Shown here: in pieces, positions 1-11,836 of the stretch | Position numbering within the stretch: position 1 is the first letter of the stretch | Layout of the letters: every line of letters begins with the position of its first letter | From: CAVRQM01 sp963732775 | GTDB lineage: Bacteria > Pseudomonadota > Alphaproteobacteria > Acetobacterales > Acetobacteraceae | NCBI GenBank assembly: GCA_963732775.1 | Contig: CAVTAR010000001.1 | Coordinates: 1,736,001 to 1,800,000, forward strand | Length of the DNA stretch: 64,000 nt | Direction of reading: 5' to 3' | Notes under the pieces: generated by a model | What the model was told of the DNA's origin: nothing | The model's input: the letters and a program-made list of their open reading frames with translations, nothing else | The model's database searches: none | Position numbers and translations under genes: made by a program

Positions 1-413
1 TCGTGGAGGTGCGGGTGCATGCGCGGACCGGCGAGGTGCGCACGCCGCGCATCGCCGGCGCCTTCGCCGCCGGGCGGATCATGAACCCGAAAGCGGCGCG
101 CAGCCAGCTCATGGGCGGCCTGATCTGGGGCGTCAGCGCCGCGCTGCACGAGGCGACCGAGATCGACCCGCGCCAGGCGCGCTACGTCAACAGCAACCTA
201 GCCGACTACCTGGTGCCGGTGTGCGCCGACAACGACCGCGTCGATGTCGTGATGATCCACGAGTACGATGCCGAGGTGAACGCGCTCGGCATCAAGGGCA
301 TCGGCGAGCTCGGCGACGTCGGCACCAACGCGGCCACCGCCAACGCCGTGTACCACGCCACCGGAGTGCGCGTGCGCGACCTGCCGATCCGGCTGGAGAA
401 ACTGCTGGCGTAG
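1..413 (+). CDS. Xanthine dehydrogenase-family molybdopterin-binding subunit, C-terminal part
   Basis: This is the 3' end of a gene that starts before the window. The visible 137 residues match the C-terminus of the large molybdenum-cofactor subunit of the xanthine dehydrogenase/aldehyde oxidase family. Diagnostic stretches are QLMGGLIWGVSAALHE near the middle and GIKGIGELGDVGTNAATANA near the end; in the family that glycine-rich segment carries the glutamate that assists hydroxylation (E in IGELG). The enzyme hydroxylates aldehydes, purines or other heterocycles. The substrate cannot be told from this fragment. It is convergent with the sugar-transport ATPase gene that ends at 421. Confidence 0.9.
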   Translation, partial: VEVRVHARTGEVRTPRIAGAFAAGRIMNPKAARSQLMGGLIWGVSAALHEATEIDPRQARYVNSNLADYLVPVCADNDRVDVVMIHEYDAEVNALGIKGIGELGDVGTNAATANAVYHATGVRVRDLPIRLEKLLA

Positions 414-420
414 CGCCGGC

Positions 421-1539
<1,119 letters not shown>

Positions 1540-1540
1540 C

Positions 1541-3672
1541 TCAGCCTCCCTCGCGAACGGCGTGCAGGACGAGTGCGGACTCCGGCAGCAGCGGCGGCGG
1601 CGCCATGCCGGCCGCCCAGGCGCCGCCGGGCAGCGTCACGCCACCCGCGAACAGCTCTCGGTGCGTTGCCGACATTCGCGCGGGCGGGCGCTGCGGCGCG
1701 GGCGCGACGACCCGATAGCGCGCGTCGGCATCGAGCCCCGGCAGCCGCAGCGGCGGCGGGATGGCGTGCCGCGGCGAGGCTTCCTGGGCGACCAGATAGG
1801 TGGCCGCAGCGCCGTCCGGGCTGACCACGCCGAGCAGGCTGCGGCCATCCGCCACGGGCAGTGCGACGTGGTCGCCGGCGTGCAGCAGCGGCCGCAGGCG
1901 CTTGTGCAGCGCGATCCAGGCCGCGAGTTCGGCGTGTTCGTCGGGGCCGAGCGCCAGCGGGTCGAGCTCGATGCCCATGTGGAAGAACAGCGCCGCGGCG
2001 CAGCGCAGGGCGAGCGTGTGCCGGCGGCCGGTCTGGTGGTTCGGGCTGGCGCTGACATGCGCGCCCAGGATTTCCGGCGGCAGGAAGCGCAGCGCGCCGC
2101 GCTGGATGGCGAGCCGGTCCAGCGCGTCGGTGCAGTCCGACGTCCAGACGCGATGCGTGCGCGCCAGCATGCCGTAGTCCGGGCGGCCGCCGCCCGAGGC
2201 GCAGGTCTCGATCTCCAGCGCCGGGTGGTCCTCGCGCAGCCGGTCGATCAGGCCATGCAGCGCGAAGACGTGGCGGTCGTACGCGGCGCGGCCCTCGGCA
2301 TCGCCGGCCGCGACCAGGTCGCGGTTCATGTCCCATTTCAGGTACATATGGGCAGCGTGCGCAGCAGCGCGTCGAGCGCGGCATGCACTGGCTCGAACAC
2401 GTCGAGGCGCGCCAGGTCGAGCACGAACTGGTGGCGCGCGGTGGGGCGCGGCCGGCCGGCGACGCCCAGCGCCGCATCGGGGTGGGCGCGGAGGAAGTCG
2501 CTGTCGGGGTTGGCCATCTCGGGCTCCACCCACAGGCCGAACTGCATCCCGAGGCCGACGACGTGCTCGGCGAGCGGCAGCAGGCCGCGCGGATACTTGC
2601 GCGGGTCGGCGATCCAGTCGCCGAGCCCGGCGGTGGCGTCGCGCCGACCCTGCATCCAGCCGTCGTCCAGCACGAAGCGCTCGATGCCGAGCCCCGCCGC
2701 CGCCCCCGCCTGCGCCATCAGGCGCGCCTCGTCGTGCGCGAAATAGGTGCCCTCCCAGGTGTTCAGCGTGACCGGGCGCGGCGTCATCGCCCCGCCCGGC
2801 CAGCGCAGGACGTGCTGGCGCGCATGGCGGTGGAACGCGCGGGCGATGCCGGCCAGGCCGTCGGGCGCGTAGGCGGCGAAGGCCCGCGGCGACAGCATCG
2901 GCTCGTCGGCCCTGACCTCGCCCTCGCCCGGATGCAGCAGCGCCCCGGCCGCCACCAGCAGCGCGCCGTCCGGCAGGCGCTCGGCGGTGATGCGGTGGTT
3001 GCCGCTCCAGCCGAGATGCACGCCCCACGCCTCGCCGGCATCCTCGGCGAGCCCCGGCGTGCCGGCGAGCAGCAGCGGCGCGCGGTCGTGCGAGGCGCGG
3101 CCTCGCCGGTTCTCGATCGCCAGCAGCCCGTGGTCGAGCGTCGCGCGGTGCTCGGCGAACTCGTATCCCCAGCGCGCGCCGAACGTCAGCAGCTCGCCCA
3201 CGCGCGCCGGCAGCAGGAACGTCCCGGCGCAGAGATGCGCAACCGAGAGCGGCGCCGCGCCAGCGACGAGCGAGAGGTCCACGGTCTGCTCCAGCACGTC
3301 GCCGCTGCCGGGCAGATGCAGGGCGATGGTGAGGTCGGCCCCGAGCACCGCGTCCGAGGCGCGGATCAGCAGCCGGCCAGGCGACTGCTCGACCTGCGCG
3401 AGGCTGAACCGCGCGGTCCAGTCGCGCGCGTCCCGGTGCGCGACCAGCGAGGGCGCACCGGAGGTGCCGGTGCCGGTGGTGGGCAGCAGGGTGGCGAACG
3501 GCACGTCGTGGTCGAGCGCGTTGGGCGCGACGGCCCGGTCGCGCAGCGCCCGCGCATCGGCCTCGGACAGTGCGGGCAGGCGCGCGCCCCAGTGCACGAT
3601 CTCCGGCAGCTCGCCGTCGCGCGACAGCAGCAGCAGGGTGCAGCGCGCCCCGTCGAGCCGCCAGACGCTCAT
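1541..3672 (-). CDS. Alpha-galactosidase, GH36 (one frameshift)
   Basis: Cleaves terminal alpha-1,6-galactose from oligosaccharides such as melibiose or raffinose. The N-terminal part (from ATG at 3672) carries the GH36 beta-sandwich and the start of the barrel with NTWEGTYF, FVLDDGWMQGRRD and GLWVEPEM. The C-terminal part continues with YLKWDMNR, where the aspartate is the family nucleophile, and ETCASGGGRPD. The two halves are in different frames joined near 2340-2350; the net change there is -1 (or +2). Together they make about 710 residues, the normal family length. Its ATG overlaps the TGA of the upstream permease gene. It lacks a signal peptide, so it acts on imported sugar. Confidence 0.9.
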
Positions 3673-4523
3673 TCCTTGACGGCGCCCAGCGTCAGCCCGG
3701 CGATGAAGTGGCGCTGCATGACGAAGAAGATCACCACCGACGGGGCGGCGGCGATCAGCGCGCCGGCGCTCATCAACTGCCACGACGCGAGCCACATCCC
3801 GGCCAGCGCCTGCAACCCCGCCGTGACCGGGCGCGCGTCGTCGGACTGCACCAGCACCAGCGCCCAGAAGTAGTCGTTCCAGATGAAGGTGAACTCCAGC
3901 ACCGCGAGTGCGGCCAGCGCCGGGCGGACCAGCGGGACGATGATGTGGCGGAAGATCCGCAGCTCGGAGACGCCCTCGATGCGCGCGGACTCCACCAGCG
4001 CGTCGGGCAGCTCGCGGACGAAGTTACGCATGAACAGGGTGCAGAAGCCGGTCTGGAAGGCGATGTGGAACAGCACCAGCGCCCACACCGTGTCGTAGAG
4101 CGGGATGACGTGGATCATCAAGTCCCGCACCGGGATCATCAGCACCTGGAACGGCACGAAGTTGCCGGCGATGAACACCGCGAACAGCGCCGTGGCACCG
4201 GGGAAGCGGTAGCGGGCCAGCGCGAAGCCGGCCATGGTCGAGATCGCCAGCGTGCCGGCGACGGCGGGCAGCGTGATCATCAGGCTGTTCAGCAGGTAGC
4301 GGCCCATCGGCGAGGACGTGAACACCGCCGTGTAGTTCTGCACGATGCGCAGGTCGGTCGGCCAGCCCCAGTAGTTGCCACGGCTGAGGTCGTCGAGCGT
4401 GCGCGTCGAGGTCAGCGCGATGGCGAACAGCGGCAGCAGCCAGAGGCACAGGCTGACCGGCAGGGCGATGCGGTACAGCACGTTGGCGCGCGGGCCGAGC
4501 TTCTGGATCGGCGTGGGGAACAT
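3669..4523 (-). CDS. Carbohydrate ABC transporter permease (MalG type)
   Basis: 284-residue inner-membrane permease with about six transmembrane segments. The conserved EAA loop for ATPase contact reads ESARIEGVSELRIFRHIIVP in the C-terminal half. MalG-like proteins usually have a cytoplasmic N-terminus and a first membrane span like the one here after residue 15. The start ATG lies two bases downstream of the first permease gene, and its stop overlaps the alpha-galactosidase start (ATGA). It forms a heterodimer with the product of 4526-5431. Confidence 0.93.
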   Translation of the reverse strand: MFPTPIQKLGPRANVLYRIALPVSLCLWLLPLFAIALTSTRTLDDLSRGNYWGWPTDLRIVQNYTAVFTSSPMGRYLLNSLMITLPAVAGTLAISTMAGFALARYRFPGATALFAVFIAGNFVPFQVLMIPVRDLMIHVIPLYDTVWALVLFHIAFQTGFCTLFMRNFVRELPDALVESARIEGVSELRIFRHIIVPLVRPALAALAVLEFTFIWNDYFWALVLVQSDDARPVTAGLQALAGMWLASWQLMSAGALIAAAPSVVIFFVMQRHFIAGLTLGAVKE

Positions 4524-4525
4524 CG

Positions 4526-5431
4526 CTACCGCCTCGCTTCGCGCCGCAGCATGGAGACCAGGAAGAAGGCGATGTAGACGTCCATGATGAGGAACAGCAC
4601 GGTGGCGATCGCGGCACCGTAGCCGTAGCGGAACGACATGAAGCTCTGCGCGTACATGTAGTAGGCCAGCACCGAGGAGCTGTCGTACGGCCCGCCCTTG
4701 GTCATGATCGAGACGAGGTCGAACGAGCGCAGCGCGCCGACCACGCACACCACGATGGCGATGAAGGTGGCCGGGCGCAGCTGCGGCACGATGACGTGGC
4801 GCAGCAGCCGCCAGCCGCGGGCACCGTCGAGGCGCGCCGCTTCGATCAGCTCGGGGTTGATCGCGGTGAGGCCGGTCAGGTACAGGATCATGCAGTACGC
4901 GGTCTGCGGCCACAGCCCGGCCAGCATGACGCCGAAGGTCGCCCAGCGCTCGTCGCCCAGGATGTCCACGCCGGGCAGGCCGAGGCCGTGCAGCACGGCG
5001 TTCACCAGCCCGAAATCGGCGTTCATGAACCAGCCGAACACCAGGCCCACCACCACCTGGCTGATGACGAACGGGAAGAAGAACAGCGACTTGATGAGCC
5101 GCATCCCGAACACGGTCTGGTTGAGGAACAAAGCCAGCGCCAGCCCGAACACCGGGGCGAGCATGAAGGCGACCAGCCAGTAGACGTTGTTGACGAGGCT
5201 GGTCCAGAACACGTCGTCGCCGAGCAGCTCGCGGTAGTTGGCGAGCCCCACCCAGCGCATCGGCTTGATGCCGTCCCAGTCGTGCAGGCTGATCCAGATG
5301 CTGTCGGCGATCGGCCAGACCACGAACACCGCGAACAGCAGGCAGGCCGGAGCGAGCAGGATCGCCGGGGCGAGGCGCATCTGGTGGCGCCGCCACCAGG
5401 ATTCGTGCGTGATCGCGGTCAGGGAGGACAT
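4526..5431 (-). CDS. Carbohydrate ABC transporter permease (MalF/UgpA type)
   Basis: 301-residue inner-membrane subunit with six predicted membrane spans. The EAA motif EAARLDGARGWRLLRHVIVPQL sits about residue 200, and the WRWVGLANYREL-like periplasmic region typical of binding-protein-dependent sugar permeases follows the first span (HDWDGIKPMRWVGLANYREL). It partners the 3669-4523 permease. It is second in the operon after the binding protein, separated from it by about 106 bp holding a perfect long inverted repeat. Confidence 0.93.
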   Translation of the reverse strand: MSSLTAITHESWWRRHQMRLAPAILLAPACLLFAVFVVWPIADSIWISLHDWDGIKPMRWVGLANYRELLGDDVFWTSLVNNVYWLVAFMLAPVFGLALALFLNQTVFGMRLIKSLFFFPFVISQVVVGLVFGWFMNADFGLVNAVLHGLGLPGVDILGDERWATFGVMLAGLWPQTAYCMILYLTGLTAINPELIEAARLDGARGWRLLRHVIVPQLRPATFIAIVVCVVGALRSFDLVSIMTKGGPYDSSSVLAYYMYAQSFMSFRYGYGAAIATVLFLIMDVYIAFFLVSMLRREARR

Positions 5432-5445
5432 GATTTGGTCTCGGG

Positions 5446-5530
5446 ACCCTCACCCCGGCCCTCTCCCGCCAGCGCGGGAGAGGGGGCTGCTCCCTCTCCC
5501 GCGCTGGCGGGAGAGGGCCGGGGTGAGGGT
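5446..5530. repeat. Perfect 39-bp inverted repeat between binding-protein and permease genes
   Basis: Two exactly complementary 39-bp arms (5446-5484 and 5492-5530) are separated by a 7-base loop. The core is CCCTCACCCCGGCCCTCTCC and its complement. Related copies occur at 48782-48860, around the IS element near 57.07/58.24 kb and, degenerately, at 25518-25593, so this is a dispersed palindromic element. Inside the transport operon the RNA hairpin could protect the upstream binding-protein message and lower expression of the downstream permeases; that role is inferred. Confidence 0.9.
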
Positions 5531-5537
5531 TCTCCCT

Positions 5538-6770
5538 TCAGTTGCTGGCATAGATCCGCTTGCGCGCCCGCTCGATGTTGGCCAGCACGCTGTCCAGCCG
5601 GTCCGGCTTGACCATGAACTCCTGGAAGCCCTTCATCGCGATCGTGGCCAGGTCCTCGCTGGTGTCGCGGTCGATGAACTGCGTCACGTGCGCGGCCGAT
5701 TTCAGCAGCGCGTCGCCGGCGGCGAGGAAGCGGTCCTTCGAGACCTCCGATTGCAGGTTGGCGGGCAGCTGCTTCTCGGTCTCGTTGATCTGCGCCTGGA
5801 TGTCGGGGCGCATCATGAATGCCAGGAATTTGCGGGCGTCGGCGACGTTCCTGGCCCCGGCCGGGATGTGGATGCTCTCAGTCGGCGCCTCTTCGCTGTC
5901 CTCTACGCCGGCGGCGATGGTCGGGAACGGCGTGAAGTCCATCTTCGGATCGACTTCCGGCGGGAAGCCCTGGGTGATGAAGTTGCCCATCAGCATCATC
6001 GCCGCGCGGCCCTGGTACAGCAGGCTCTGGCTTTCCTGCCAGGACAGGCTCGTGTGGTTCTTCACGAAGCACTGGTGGTCGAGCAGCTGCTTCCAGTGCG
6101 CGAACACGGCGCGCACGCGGTCGTCGGTCCAGGCGACCTTGCCGTTCATCAGCTGCATGTGGAAGTCGTAGCCGTTGAGCCGCAGGTCGATGTAGTCGAA
6201 CCAGCCGCCGGTGGGCCAGAGGTCCTTGCTGCCGAGGTCGACCGGCTCGACGCCGGCGGTACGCAGCTTGTCACAGGCGCCGAGCAGGTCGTCCCAGGTC
6301 TTGATGGCGCCCACGCCCGCCTTCTCGAAGATGTCGCGGCGGTAGTAGATGCCCCACTGGTAATAGCTGTACGGCACGCCCCACTGCTTGCCGCCGACCG
6401 TCACCGTGTCGATCATCTTGGGCGCGAACTGGCGGCGCGCCGCGTCGGTCCACAGGTCGCTGACATCGAGCAGCAGGCCCGGGTCGACGAACTGCTTCAT
6501 CCGCGCGCCCGAGTACCACAGCGCCACGTCAGGCGGCGCCGAGGTGAGCCAGTTGCGGATCGAGCTTTTGTAGCTCTCGTGGTCGTAGATGTTGAACTTG
6601 ACCGTGACGCCCGGGTTGGCCGCCTCGAACGCGTGCACCGCCGCCTCGAACGCGGCCTTCGGCTGCGGGTCCGAGGTGTCGGCGTTGAAGACCAGCGTGT
6701 CGGCGCGCGCGAGCATCGGCGCGGCGGCGATCATGAACGCGGCGCAGGCGAGCTTCGCGACCGAGTGCAT
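5538..6770 (-). CDS. Sugar ABC transporter substrate-binding protein
   Basis: 410-residue periplasmic protein with a Sec signal peptide (hydrophobic stretch AKLACAAFMIAAAPMLARA, cleavage after ARA). The body is a type 1 extracellular solute-binding fold (MalE/UgpB class), with the typical DIFEKAGV...TWDDLL and MMLMGNF segments. It captures the sugar for the two permeases that follow. I chose ATG 6770 because it directly precedes the signal peptide; longer in-frame extensions upstream look non-coding. First gene of the alpha-galactoside operon. Confidence 0.93.
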   Translation of the reverse strand: MHSVAKLACAAFMIAAAPMLARADTLVFNADTSDPQPKAAFEAAVHAFEAANPGVTVKFNIYDHESYKSSIRNWLTSAPPDVALWYSGARMKQFVDPGLLLDVSDLWTDAARRQFAPKMIDTVTVGGKQWGVPYSYYQWGIYYRRDIFEKAGVGAIKTWDDLLGACDKLRTAGVEPVDLGSKDLWPTGGWFDYIDLRLNGYDFHMQLMNGKVAWTDDRVRAVFAHWKQLLDHQCFVKNHTSLSWQESQSLLYQGRAAMMLMGNFITQGFPPEVDPKMDFTPFPTIAAGVEDSEEAPTESIHIPAGARNVADARKFLAFMMRPDIQAQINETEKQLPANLQSEVSKDRFLAAGDALLKSAAHVTQFIDRDTSEDLATIAMKGFQEFMVKPDRLDSVLANIERARKRIYASN

Positions 6771-7062
6771 CGTGGTTTCCTCCGGTTTCGTCGTGTCCCG
6801 CCGCGGACGTTGCCGGGGCGGCCTGCAAGGCGGCGGAGGATGGACCGCCGGCAGCGCCGCTAGCAAGCCCACGCGCGCCACGCCGACAGCGAGCGGACGG
6901 GCGCGACGCGTATTCGTGTCGGCGCGGTTGCGTGTTACACGCGGCGCGACTTGGCCGCGCAACGTCTTGCAGGCTCGCGCGTTAGCCGGGGTCGGTTCGG
7001 ATGCGGGCCCATCGGGGCTCGCATGTCGCCTTCGCCATCAGCAGAGGACCAGGAACGCCATC
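6771..7062. other. Divergent intergenic region
   Basis: About 290 bp between the leftward sugar operon and a rightward small gene. It must hold the operon promoter and probably its control site. I found no convincing operator or terminator by eye. Confidence 0.4.
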
Positions 7063-7464
7063 ATGGCCAGAGCAGCAACCACAGGAGCAACCACGGCAGC
7101 GAGCCGGGCGGAGCCCGCCGCCACGCGGCTGCCACGCGGCACCGGGTCCGTCACCCGCGCGTTCTTCGCCGCACTCGATACGGTGCCCGACACGATGCGC
7201 GGCGCCGTCGCCAAGGCCGCACAGGGCGCGATCCGGGACGAACTGAAGCGCCGCCTGGAGAAGGAGCGCAACGCCGCCCGCGCCCTGCGGGTGGCAGCGC
7301 ACCCGGATGGGCGCGGCGTGCGCGGGGCGGCCGCCTCGCGCGCCGGCCGCGTCGCCCGCGGCACGTCGCGCCTGCCGGCGGCGGAGCAGCCGTCAGGCCG
7401 CCGCACCGCCACCCCGAAGCCGCGTGGGCGGCGCCGGATGAGCCAGGATGGCGAGGTCGGCTGA
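7063..7464 (+). CDS. Hypothetical basic protein
   Basis: 133 residues, very rich in Ala and Arg. The middle (AFFAALDTVPDTMRGAVAKAAQGAIRDELKRRLEKERNAARAL) looks like an amphipathic helix; the C-terminus is a basic tail (KPRGRRRMSQ). A purine-rich stretch precedes the ATG (GCAGAGGACCAGGAACG). No family recognised. A nucleoid- or RNA-associated role would fit the charge and the neighbouring HU gene, but this is speculation. Confidence 0.55.
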   Translation: MARAATTGATTAASRAEPAATRLPRGTGSVTRAFFAALDTVPDTMRGAVAKAAQGAIRDELKRRLEKERNAARALRVAAHPDGRGVRGAAASRAGRVARGTSRLPAAEQPSGRRTATPKPRGRRRMSQDGEVG

Positions 7465-7513
7465 GCGCCGCACCGCCCGGCCGCGACGCGGCGAGATGCG
7501 GCGCGGGGCGAGT

Positions 7514-7894
7514 TCAGACCGCTTCCTTCAGTTCCTTCGCCGGACGGAACGTGACCTTCTTGCTCGCGGCGATCTGGATCGGCTCGCCGTTCGCCGGGTT
7601 GCGCCCGGCGCGGGCCGGGCGGTTCTTGACCTCGAGGATGCCGAGGCCGCCGATGCGCACGCGGTCGCCGGCCTTCAGGTGCTCGACGAACAGCCCGACC
7701 ATGCTGCCCATGAGCTGCTCGGCCTGTCCCTTGGCCATCGACTGGCTCTCGGCGAGCTGGGCGGCGATCTGCTTGAGGGTCACGGTCGGCGGCAACGCCT
7801 TGGCGCCGGCCCCGGCTTGCGGGCCGCCCTTGGCCGCGTTCGGCTTGCCCGCCGGTCGCGCGAGGGGCTTTGCTGCGGGCTTCTTCAGGGCCAT
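7514..7894 (-). CDS. HU/IHF-family DNA-binding protein with N-terminal extension
   Basis: 126 residues. The last ~90 match the HU fold: helices TLKQIAAQLAESQSMAKGQAEQLMGSM, then GDRVRIGGLGILEVKNRPARAGRNPANGEPIQIAASKKVTFRPAKELK, which includes the DNA-clamping arm. The first ~35 residues are a Lys/Ala/Pro-rich tail (KKPAAKPLARPAGKP) like histone H1 tails, absent from classical HU. It likely bends and compacts DNA in the nucleoid. Divergent from the lipoprotein gene 47 bp away. Confidence 0.9.
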   Translation of the reverse strand: MALKKPAAKPLARPAGKPNAAKGGPQAGAGAKALPPTVTLKQIAAQLAESQSMAKGQAEQLMGSMVGLFVEHLKAGDRVRIGGLGILEVKNRPARAGRNPANGEPIQIAASKKVTFRPAKELKEAV

Positions 7895-7941
7895 GACTCG
7901 AATCCGTTCTCGGTGAAGGGAGCCCGAAGGGAATCACGCCC

Positions 7942-8451
7942 GTGACGCACAGACAAGGGGCGCGCGCGGTTTTCCGCGGCAAATCCGCCCCCGCCCCTGC
8001 CCGGCACTGCATTTCCGCCGCCGCCGCGGGCCGCGTGGCGGTGGCCGCCGCCGCCTCGTGCCTGCTCGCGGGCTGTGCCGGCCTGGTCCCGGCGACCGCG
8101 CGCTACGCCGGCCCGTCGCCGCCGTGCCCCGGCGGCGGCGGCCCCGCCGCCACCCTGGTGCGCATGGGATCGAGCTTCGCCTTCGCCCCGGCCGACGGCG
8201 GCATCGTCGTGCACGGCAGCATCGCGCCCGATGGCGGGCTGACCGGATCGCTCGCCCTGCGCCCAGCCGCCGGCGGGGCCGGGGCGGGGGCGGGGGCGGG
8301 GGCCGGGGCCGGGGCCAGACCGGGCCGTGCGGCCGCGCTCACGCTGGTCGTGTCGGGGCGGCTGAGCGACGCGGCGGCCAGCATCGACTACGCCGCCGGG
8401 GCCTGCCACGCCACGGTCAGCCTGCCGCGCGTCCATCCGGAGCTGCTGTAA
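7942..8451 (+). CDS. Putative lipoprotein
   Basis: 169 residues with a lipobox (CLLAGCAGL) near residue 45, preceded by a hydrophobic segment, so the mature protein should be lipid-anchored. A run of alternating Gly-Ala (encoded by repeats of GGGGCC/GGGGCG at about 8276-8322) separates two small beta-rich parts. No family recognised. The start is uncertain because the region before the lipobox is long; a later start is possible. Its 3' end overlaps the convergent GNAT gene by 35 bp. Confidence 0.55.
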   Translation: MTHRQGARAVFRGKSAPAPARHCISAAAAGRVAVAAAASCLLAGCAGLVPATARYAGPSPPCPGGGGPAATLVRMGSSFAFAPADGGIVVHGSIAPDGGLTGSLALRPAAGGAGAGAGAGAGAGARPGRAAALTLVVSGRLSDAAASIDYAAGACHATVSLPRVHPELL

Positions 8452-9040
8452 GGGCCGGAGCTGTTGTAAGCGCCGGACCCGCGGTAGCATCCGGCGGCTC
8501 GGCGCGGCACTCGTAGAGGAACATGCGCCAGCCGCGCTGCACGAACGTCTCGTGCAACGTCATGCCGATGGCCGCCAGCAGCTCGCGGCTCGCGGCGTTG
8601 TCCTCGCGCGCCACCGCGACCACGCGGGCGAGGCGCGCCTTGCCGAGCGCGAAGCGCAGCGCCGCGGCGGCGGCTTCGCTGGCATAGCCCCGGCGCCCAC
8701 CAGCGCGGGTCGAGCGCGAAGCGCAGCGCCATGCCGCGCCCGTCGGCGCCGCTGCATGATGCCGGCCAGCCCGACAAGGGCGAGGCTCCGCGCCTCTCGC
8801 ACCGCCCACATGCCGACGCCGTGGCGGCCCCAGAAGGCGATGTCGGCGGCGAGTTCGCCGGTCGGTGCGCACCGGGTCGCGCACGCCGCCCAGCAGCAGG
8901 CCGAAGGCGCGCGGGTCCGCCTTCAGCGCCACCAGTTCGGGCAGGTCGTCCCCGGCGACCGGGTGCAACACGAGGCGGCCGGTGCGGATGCACCAGAACG
9001 GGTTCGCGTGCAGCCCGGCGCCGGCGCGGGCGGCCGGCAT
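8417..9040 (-). CDS. GNAT-family N-acetyltransferase (frameshifted)
   Basis: Read across three frames this gives one GNAT protein of about 200 residues. It has an N-terminal RTGRLVLHPV, then GMWAVREARSLALVGLAGIM, ALRFALDPRWW and the acetyl-CoA loop GRGYASEAAAAALRFAL, followed by ARVVAVAREDNAASRELLAAIGM. Family members acetylate amino groups, often ribosomal proteins or small molecules (RimJ/RimL-like). The breaks near 8875, 8755 and 8695 each look like one extra base. ATG 9040 (or GTG 9043) is the start, just downstream of ettA. Confidence 0.75.
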   Translation of the reverse strand: MPAARAGAGLHANPFWCIRTGRLVLHPVAGDDLPELVALKADPRAFGLLLGGVRDPVRTDRRTRRRHRLLGPPRRRHVGGARGAEPRPCRAGRHHAAAPTGAAWRCASRSTRAGGRRGYASEAAAAALRFALGKARLARVVAVAREDNAASRELLAAIGMTLHETFVQRGWRMFLYECRAEPPDATAGPALTTAPALTAAPDGRAAG

Positions 9041-9050
9041 CACGCCGGCG

Positions 9051-10730
<1,680 letters not shown>

Positions 10731-11248
10731 TGGTCACTCCGAGGGGGCAGCGCGGGCCGCACCCGGCGCGCGAGTGCTCGGTGTCGCACGGGAAAGCGGA
10801 CGGCGGCAACCCGGTGCCGGACTTTGCGCTTCCGGATCACAGGCGATGCCCGGCATCAATAACTGATGCCCAACAAAGTCGTGCGCCCATCGACACATCG
10901 CCTACGAACAAGTCCGAAACTCTAAGGATATGAAGCTTCAGACGGGTAACTCGCCTTGAAGGGTCGGCGACAACGTCTTCATTGCAGGAGTCAAGGGCAA
11001 TCCGAGCCGAACCCACAATTCCGCCGCCGGTCTCCGCCCAAAGATTTGACGAGCCTCGGTGACGATCCGCAGCCGATCCAATACCCGCCGCGGTCGCCGG
11101 ATCGACACCTGCCGTGACAAACGCTTTCCCATCGAGTTCTCTCCGTTGCGCGAGAGCGGTGATACGCCGATGGCAATCCGTATGTCAAATCTCTTGTCGC
11201 CACATGCGCGATGCTGTAGGACGCCGATGTATGGAAAGGCAGGCGAAC
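10731..11248. other. Intergenic region with falling G+C
   Basis: About 520 bp between ettA and the orphan gene at 11249. G+C falls markedly towards the right, as in acquired DNA. A 64-codon reverse ORF lies at 10938-11132, but I see no family or convincing start for it. No RNA gene or repeat seen. Confidence 0.4.
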
Positions 11249-11716
11249 ATGGCAGACGGGGATGAGGCGGAGCGGCGGGTATACGTCTTGCCAGGCGACC
11301 AACTTAAAGGGATCAGAGCTTATCAGGCAGAGTGCGGCATCGCTTCTGAGGTCGAAGCTGTAAGGAGGCTGCTTGATTCAGCCCTACAGATGAGGGACAC
11401 GGTCAAAGACGTCATGAACAAACTTCAGCTTAGATTTATACAAGATCGAGACCTTCGAATTATGGCCAAAGAAATTCTTATCGGCCACATACAAATCAAA
11501 AGCGTAGAGATCGAAGACAATTATCTGGTTTTCTCCATGAGAAATTCCGAGCGAGGGAAAATTGATAAAGATGGAAAGACGTGGATATGCACTGACGGTT
11601 ATGATAATTGGATAGAACATTATCAGCCTAAACAAAGGATAGCGGCTAAGCAGAAGGGGCCCTCCTGGGACGCACCAAAAGGAGGAGGCGACCTCGACGA
11701 CGAAATTCCTTTTTGA
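11249..11716 (+). CDS. Orphan protein with ribbon-helix-helix-like N-terminus and SSB-like C-terminal tip
   Basis: 155 residues, of clearly lower G+C than all neighbours. The N-terminal part (RVYVLPGDQLKGIRAYQ...SEVEAVRRLLDSAL) resembles a ribbon-helix-helix DNA-binding segment like those of small antitoxins. The middle is a mixed region (SVEIEDNYLVFSMRNSERG...) of unknown type. The last eight residues are DLDDEIPF, preceded by WDAPKGGG; this is the acidic tip found at the end of alphaproteobacterial single-stranded DNA-binding protein, which docks RecQ, RecO, primase and exonuclease I. No OB-fold is visible, so it is not SSB itself. Start ATG 11249 follows a purine-rich AAAGGCAGG; ATG 11231 is an alternative. 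Confidence 0.8.
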   Translation: MADGDEAERRVYVLPGDQLKGIRAYQAECGIASEVEAVRRLLDSALQMRDTVKDVMNKLQLRFIQDRDLRIMAKEILIGHIQIKSVEIEDNYLVFSMRNSERGKIDKDGKTWICTDGYDNWIEHYQPKQRIAAKQKGPSWDAPKGGGDLDDEIPF

Positions 11717-11836
11717 AAGTATTTTCACACCCTAGTTAACACGTTCGGGCGGCCTGGACTGTAATTTATTGCCGTGTTTGTTGTAGCCCTCGTCAGAATG
11801 ACGGAATGCATTAGCTCGTTACCTACCCTACTATGG

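Noticed and set aside
10938..11132. 64-codon reverse ORF in the ettA-orphan gap
   Set aside because: No recognised family, no clear ribosome-binding site, and length within chance expectation.
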